DNA of 35,613 nt. It comes from Merdimonas faecis. Lineage in GTDB: Bacteria; Bacillota; Clostridia; Lachnospirales; Lachnospiraceae. Positions 31,811-35,613 of this stretch are shown here, in pieces. The translations under genes and the position numbers were made by a program. Within the stretch, counting starts at the first letter, position 1. Every line of letters starts with the position of its first letter. Under the pieces are notes generated by a model. The model made no database searches and was not told where the DNA came from. It worked only from the letters and a program-made list of their open reading frames with translations. Location: the NCBI RefSeq assembly GCF_001754075.1, contig NZ_MIEH01000033.1, forward strand, positions 1 to 35,613. The letters run 5' to 3'.

Positions 31811-33180
31811 AGATCCCCTTTCAGATGAACAGGTTGATCCTGCATGGACAATGTTACTTCATCAAGTTCCAGTCTTTGCAAAACCCCCATTTCCCCAGTA
31901 GTAATTACCTCATAGCCAGTTTTGCCGGATTCTAATTTTTCTTTATGTGGTTTACATGGTCTTGTTGCAGTTCCATCGCCACAAACAATCGCTACTGCGC
32001 TCTTTTTCACTTTCAAAGCGGAACAATCCATATAAGATCCATGATGCGGAACAATCAAATTATCATACCCCTCAGCTCTGAGATCCCATATCACGCTTTT
32101 TACTGCTTTATACGGAACATCTCCTGAAAACAGACTTTCTGTCAATTTCCCATTCTGCTGATTTTTAATCTCAATCAGAATACCGCCACAGTTTTCCTTT
32201 GATAAATCAAATTTCCTATTTGCCCCAACATAAAATGTTATTGTAGAATCTGGATTTTTTATCTCAACCAGCTTCCGCGCCGCAGAATTTCTCTGTACAA
32301 TTGTCAGTTTATTTTTCTTAGTCAAATATGCAGCCAACCGTTTTGCGCTGATCGCATTTTTCTTAACAATTTCCGGTGCGATCCAGGGACATTCAAATAA
32401 TTTCTCCGGAGCATATACACATCCCATAATATGATCATCATCCTAGTGGGACAGTACCACCGCATTCGGAATAACTTTTTGAAAACTTCTGACGGCCGCC
32501 CCATATTTCATTCTACTGCCACCAGGATGTGACCTCTGATGATATCCTACATCAAACATCATTTGAAATGAATCCCCTGATAGACGTATAAGATTCCCAT
32601 TTCCGACATTATATATCCTTGTCGATGTAAAATGTACTCCATCCAGTAAAGTCTTTAACTGTCCCCTTATCACATGATCGCCAGACACTGGTGCCACCGG
32701 ATAAACGTCATTAATCCTGTCAAGTATTGCCTGATCCAAAGTATCATCAGATATGTATATGCTACGTTCTCTAAAAATCACCGGACTGGCACTGCTTTCT
32801 ATGACTCCCTCATATTCATCCCAACCAGCTGAATAAGGTTTTCGAAATTCTGCTATGAACCACCGATCGCCCATTTCTCTTAACTTTATCAATGTCTGGA
32901 AATCTGACCTAGCATCCATATAGATCAGATAACTATAAAAATAAGGTCGATATCCTGCCGGTCTCTGATTAGAATCTTCTCCGAAATATGATTCATCATA
33001 TTCAAGCATATCCATCGTCATTACATTCAGCTTTGCTACCATCCGGCGTTCTTCCAATTCTTCCGGTGTTCGAATATCTTCCAGTTTCTCAATACTAACC
33101 CAAATCTGAGTTCGATAAATATTGTGAAATATCTCTTTAATCCTGCGTTCATGCTCATTCCATTCTCTTGGATATCTCAT
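31807..33180 (-). pseudogene. Metallo-beta-lactamase-fold gene interrupted by an in-frame TAG
   Basis: Two open frames, 32446-33180 and 31807-32442, are in the same phase and separated by one TAG (32445-32443). The protein on either side reads VVLSH-stop-DDDHI, so the TAG replaces one residue of the metal motif HxDDDH; Trp (TGG) is expected at that place. The second part has SGDVPY, NLIVPHHGSY and VICGDGTATRP-like motifs typical of ComEC-like metallo-hydrolases. The full length would be about 457 residues. The ATG at 33180 follows AGGAG. No ribosome site precedes the ATG after the TAG. It is either a fresh nonsense mutation, a sequencing error, or a readthrough codon. Confidence 0.85.
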
Positions 33181-33206
33181 CAATCATTCTCCTATGTTTC
33201 GTCTTT

Positions 33207-34439
33207 TTATAAATACTCCTGCACCCGTTTCGCATCATGAAAAAGAGTAATTATATCGTCAGATCCTTTTGTTTTGTATTTTGCCAATTCCTCTTCAGTT
33301 TTAAAACACATAGTCGATGTATATCGCTCCTTCTCTTCGCTTTCATCCGCAAGAACTAACCGCTGCTTTTCACCTTTCCTAATACAATCCTGAAGCAAGG
33401 CATCAAATATGCAGATCAACGAAGGTACTTCTATCTTTACGCCAAACAGATCAAGTTCCGATACTGCTTCAAATTCAAAGAAAAATGGCTTCCCTATTGA
33501 CTCACTCATATCATTTCCAATATCGTTAAAATCCCACTCACCATCAATATAATTAATCTTTTGGTTGTTACGAACAGGGATTTTATGAATGAGGTTCTGA
33601 TATAATTGTTCTATCACACAGGCAGTATGAAAATCCACATCATCTTTTGGCGGAATAAAAGATACCTCGAGATACTCTTCTATTTTCAACACTTTTTCCC
33701 AAAACAGAATACTATTACTGTTAAATTTTTTACCATTGTCTGCGCATGATATACTATTTAGTTTTTGTCCTAAAAGCGTTCCCTTTCCTTCAAGATAAGC
33801 ATTATAGATTGATGTTGATTCAACAATATCTTTAACACTTTTTGCCCTTCCAAGATTCAATGATATATTCAAAGTCATCCGCTGCGTCTTCCTGTCAGCG
33901 AAATATTTCAGACACAGTGGTTCTTCTTTCTCTGATTCAAATGCCCAAATTGAAATGCTGTTATTTGGAACCCTGGAAACTTTCAGGGTACGCTCATATT
34001 TATCACACCCAACTTTTATTTCAAATGGATCAGGTAGTCTGGGGGGAGACAACCAAAATGATCCTGAAACACATTTAATAGATGCCAATGGATTATATGC
34101 CATTTCTTTTACAGGAAATTCCTGTCCATTAAGAAGAACATAGCCGTCTTTAATCAAACTCAACCGAATAGGCTGTTGCGCATTGTATGAATATTCATAA
34201 ACGTCCTTGTCCGTATAATGCTTACCGAGGATCTTTTTCTGTTCATCAGTCAGGTCTAATGAAAATCCTCCTAGCGTAAACGAATTATCCGTACCGGTAA
34301 TAACACAATTCCCATTTTCATCAGCCACATACTTGACACCTTCGGGAAGCGAACGATTCAAATATTCGATAAGTGCCGGAGGAACAGCAAGCTGTGACTG
34401 AGGTTTACCTTTGAAAACTCTGTTAAAATCAACAAACAT
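33207..34439 (-). CDS. AbiGii-like toxin of an abortive infection system
   Basis: A 410-aa protein. The N-terminal FNRVFKGKPQS, then PPALIEYLNRSLPEGVKYV, and the rest match my memory of the AbiGii family, the partner of AbiGi in Lactococcus AbiG abortive infection. Activity is unknown. The ATG shares its A with the TAA of the upstream AbiGi-like gene, so the two are tightly coupled. No membrane helices or signal peptide. The assignment rests on N-terminal resemblance and on the neighbour. Confidence 0.65.
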   Translation of the reverse strand: MFVDFNRVFKGKPQSQLAVPPALIEYLNRSLPEGVKYVADENGNCVITGTDNSFTLGGFSLDLTDEQKKILGKHYTDKDVYEYSYNAQQPIRLSLIKDGYVLLNGQEFPVKEMAYNPLASIKCVSGSFWLSPPRLPDPFEIKVGCDKYERTLKVSRVPNNSISIWAFESEKEEPLCLKYFADRKTQRMTLNISLNLGRAKSVKDIVESTSIYNAYLEGKGTLLGQKLNSISCADNGKKFNSNSILFWEKVLKIEEYLEVSFIPPKDDVDFHTACVIEQLYQNLIHKIPVRNNQKINYIDGEWDFNDIGNDMSESIGKPFFFEFEAVSELDLFGVKIEVPSLICIFDALLQDCIRKGEKQRLVLADESEEKERYTSTMCFKTEEELAKYKTKGSDDIITLFHDAKRVQEYL

Positions 34440-35275
34440 TAAAAATCCCCCTTTGAATTATCCCATATGATAACTTTTGAGAGCAGTTGATATTCTCCTG
34501 ACTTATCAAGCCCCCATGTCATGATTTGTTCAGCTAAAATATCAAAATCTGAAAGGGTCTTAACGATTATGTATTTGAGGTCAGCATAATCAAAATTCAG
34601 AGATATCTCCTGAAGTCCAGACATCGCATTACTTAAATCATTTAAGCCGCCGGCATTTAAAATGTTTTCGTCAAAATACACCTGTTCAAATCCAGCTCTG
34701 GTTACATCCGGAATAAACCTCCATTCGCATTCATCAGTAAAACATTTTTTCTCAATTTTTCCAGTATTCCTGTTTTTCATTTTCCCCTCGTATGGCTTAT
34801 AATACATCATTTCATGGAGCAAAAAGCTTTTCATCTTAAATTGTATCTTTGATTCTTTTCGGACATCTGATTTAAGCGCAGCCGAAAACGCTGTCGTAAA
34901 ATCTTTTCGCAACTCAGAGTTAGGATTGATATATTGGATTGGCTGGATCTGTCTTTGCATCCCCCAGTACTTTGTAAAAGCCAGTCCATAGTATCCATAC
35001 CACTGCAAATGTTCCTCAATCCGGTGCAGATTAATATCACAGAAACATTTCATGGGATATGCAATCTTTTTTAAATGGGGGATTTTCAGATACCTGATAT
35101 CCTCCTCGCAATATCTCGGAGGCACCATTTTATTTTTTATATAAGCCACTATATGATCAAGTTCTGTTGTAAAAGTAAACAACGTATCCGCCTGGATCTT
35201 CGACGGGATGTGCGTTGATGTCTTTTCGCTTTTGGCAGAAGCCTTTCCTACTGACACAATTCTTTTATTATCCAT
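34439..35275 (-). CDS. AbiGi-like antitoxin of an abortive infection system
   Basis: A 278-aa protein resembling AbiGi: IQADTLFTFTTELDHI at about 28-43, then YPMKCFCDINLHRIEEHL, YYGLAFTKYWGM, QYINPNS and, later, ECEWRFIPD. These are family landmarks also related to DUF2971-type proteins. In the AbiG system AbiGi is described as the antitoxin side. The ribosome site is weak (GGTGA). It is the first gene of a four-gene leftward operon with AbiGii, the metallo-beta-lactamase gene and the 185-aa gene. Confidence 0.75.
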   Translation of the reverse strand: MDNKRIVSVGKASAKSEKTSTHIPSKIQADTLFTFTTELDHIVAYIKNKMVPPRYCEEDIRYLKIPHLKKIAYPMKCFCDINLHRIEEHLQWYGYYGLAFTKYWGMQRQIQPIQYINPNSELRKDFTTAFSAALKSDVRKESKIQFKMKSFLLHEMMYYKPYEGKMKNRNTGKIEKKCFTDECEWRFIPDVTRAGFEQVYFDENILNAGGLNDLSNAMSGLQEISLNFDYADLKYIIVKTLSDFDILAEQIMTWGLDKSGEYQLLSKVIIWDNSKGDF

Positions 35276-35456
35276 ATGTTTTCACCAATAAACTTTCTCT
35301 CTAATTCCTGCCCCGAGTCTGCGGGCTCTATAAACTTTTATATCTTCTTCCCTTGCGCCAGCCGCCTTTGTTGTATAAAAATTCTAATCAAAAAATGCGA
35401 TTAAAGCAAAATGTGCTGCCCCCCCTATTTCCAGAAAATTCGCCACCACATAATAT

Positions 35457-35485
35457 ATTGTATAATATCATAATTTCGATTTCAA
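35457..35485 (-). promoter_or_regulatory. Probable promoter of the AbiG-like operon
   Basis: Minus strand: -35 TTGAAA (35485-35480), 17-base spacer, -10 TACAAT (35462-35457). It implies a 5' leader of about 175 bases containing a small CCCG-CAGACT-CGGG hairpin. From 35276 to the window end no gene is seen; the last 120 bases are AT-rich without clear content. Confidence 0.5.
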
Positions 35486-35613
35486 ATTAACAAACCAAAG
35501 CAATATCTATAATCAGAAATCCCGACTCCACAAAAAACGACACTCCGGTAAAAATAATGTTCAGCGTTATTAGCGTCGGGTTAAAATAACCATCTAGTAT
35601 AAATGTTTTTAAT

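Noticed and set aside
35521-35580. CCCGAC...GTCGGG pair near the right end as a structured RNA
   Set aside because: The six-base arms are about 50 bases apart with no further pairing, and no known RNA motif or neighbouring reverse transcriptase is present.

Overview
The window looks like a chromosomal segment of a Lachnospiraceae-type gut Firmicute (Clostridia). The clues are the 5' end of a Clostridium cluster XIVa-like 16S rRNA, strong AGGAGG ribosome binding sites, a Gram-positive LexA box, a RibU/FMN-riboswitch unit and the family content of the genes. The species cannot be named from the sequence alone.

Layout. (1) 1-800: the start of a leftward rRNA operon (16S 5' end, leader and promoter) and two leftward tRNA-Ser genes (GGA and UGA anticodons) with their own promoter. 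(2) 846-8703: a long leftward housekeeping operon, probably read in the order sugar acetyltransferase/hexosamine-kinase fusion, YcxB-like membrane protein, tsaE, tsaB, threonine aldolase-RimI fusion, small zinc protein, RNase Z, tsaD, ispD. It holds most of the t6A tRNA-modification set plus tRNA 3' processing and isoprenoid synthesis. (3) 8704-9830: a long perfect hairpin, then ribU under an FMN riboswitch with a visible terminator. (4) 9848-11807: a rightward SOS unit (perfect LexA box, Y-family polymerase, YolD-like protein), meeting a truncated Rpn-type gene tail to tail. (5) 12686-16946: a leftward metabolic/transport operon (two-subunit membrane protein, amidohydrolase, TauE-type exporter) with a divergent Crp/Fnr-type regulator.

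(6) 16989-35275: a defence island. First comes a leftward fic-jetA-jetB-jetC-jetD operon, a Wadjet SMC-type anti-plasmid system led by a Fic gene. A divergent AAA/DUF4143 ATPase follows, and the intervening region carries five copies of a TTCTCCYAA-like box. Next are a DUF6615-like putative nuclease, an uncharacterised protein, an XRE regulator, and a pair formed by a 119-aa protein and a SAMHD1-like HD phosphohydrolase. The island ends with a four-gene operon that looks like AbiGi-AbiGii (AbiG abortive infection) followed by a metallo-beta-lactamase-fold gene, broken by an in-frame TAG inside its metal-binding motif, and a small unknown gene. From about 26 kb on the DNA is visibly more AT-rich than the housekeeping part and contains relics of other elements, consistent with acquired DNA.

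The points most worth following are the Fic-Wadjet unit with its operator array, the AbiG operon with two extra genes and the amber codon, the two unusual enzyme fusions in the housekeeping operon, and a decayed second copy of the AAA ATPase gene.
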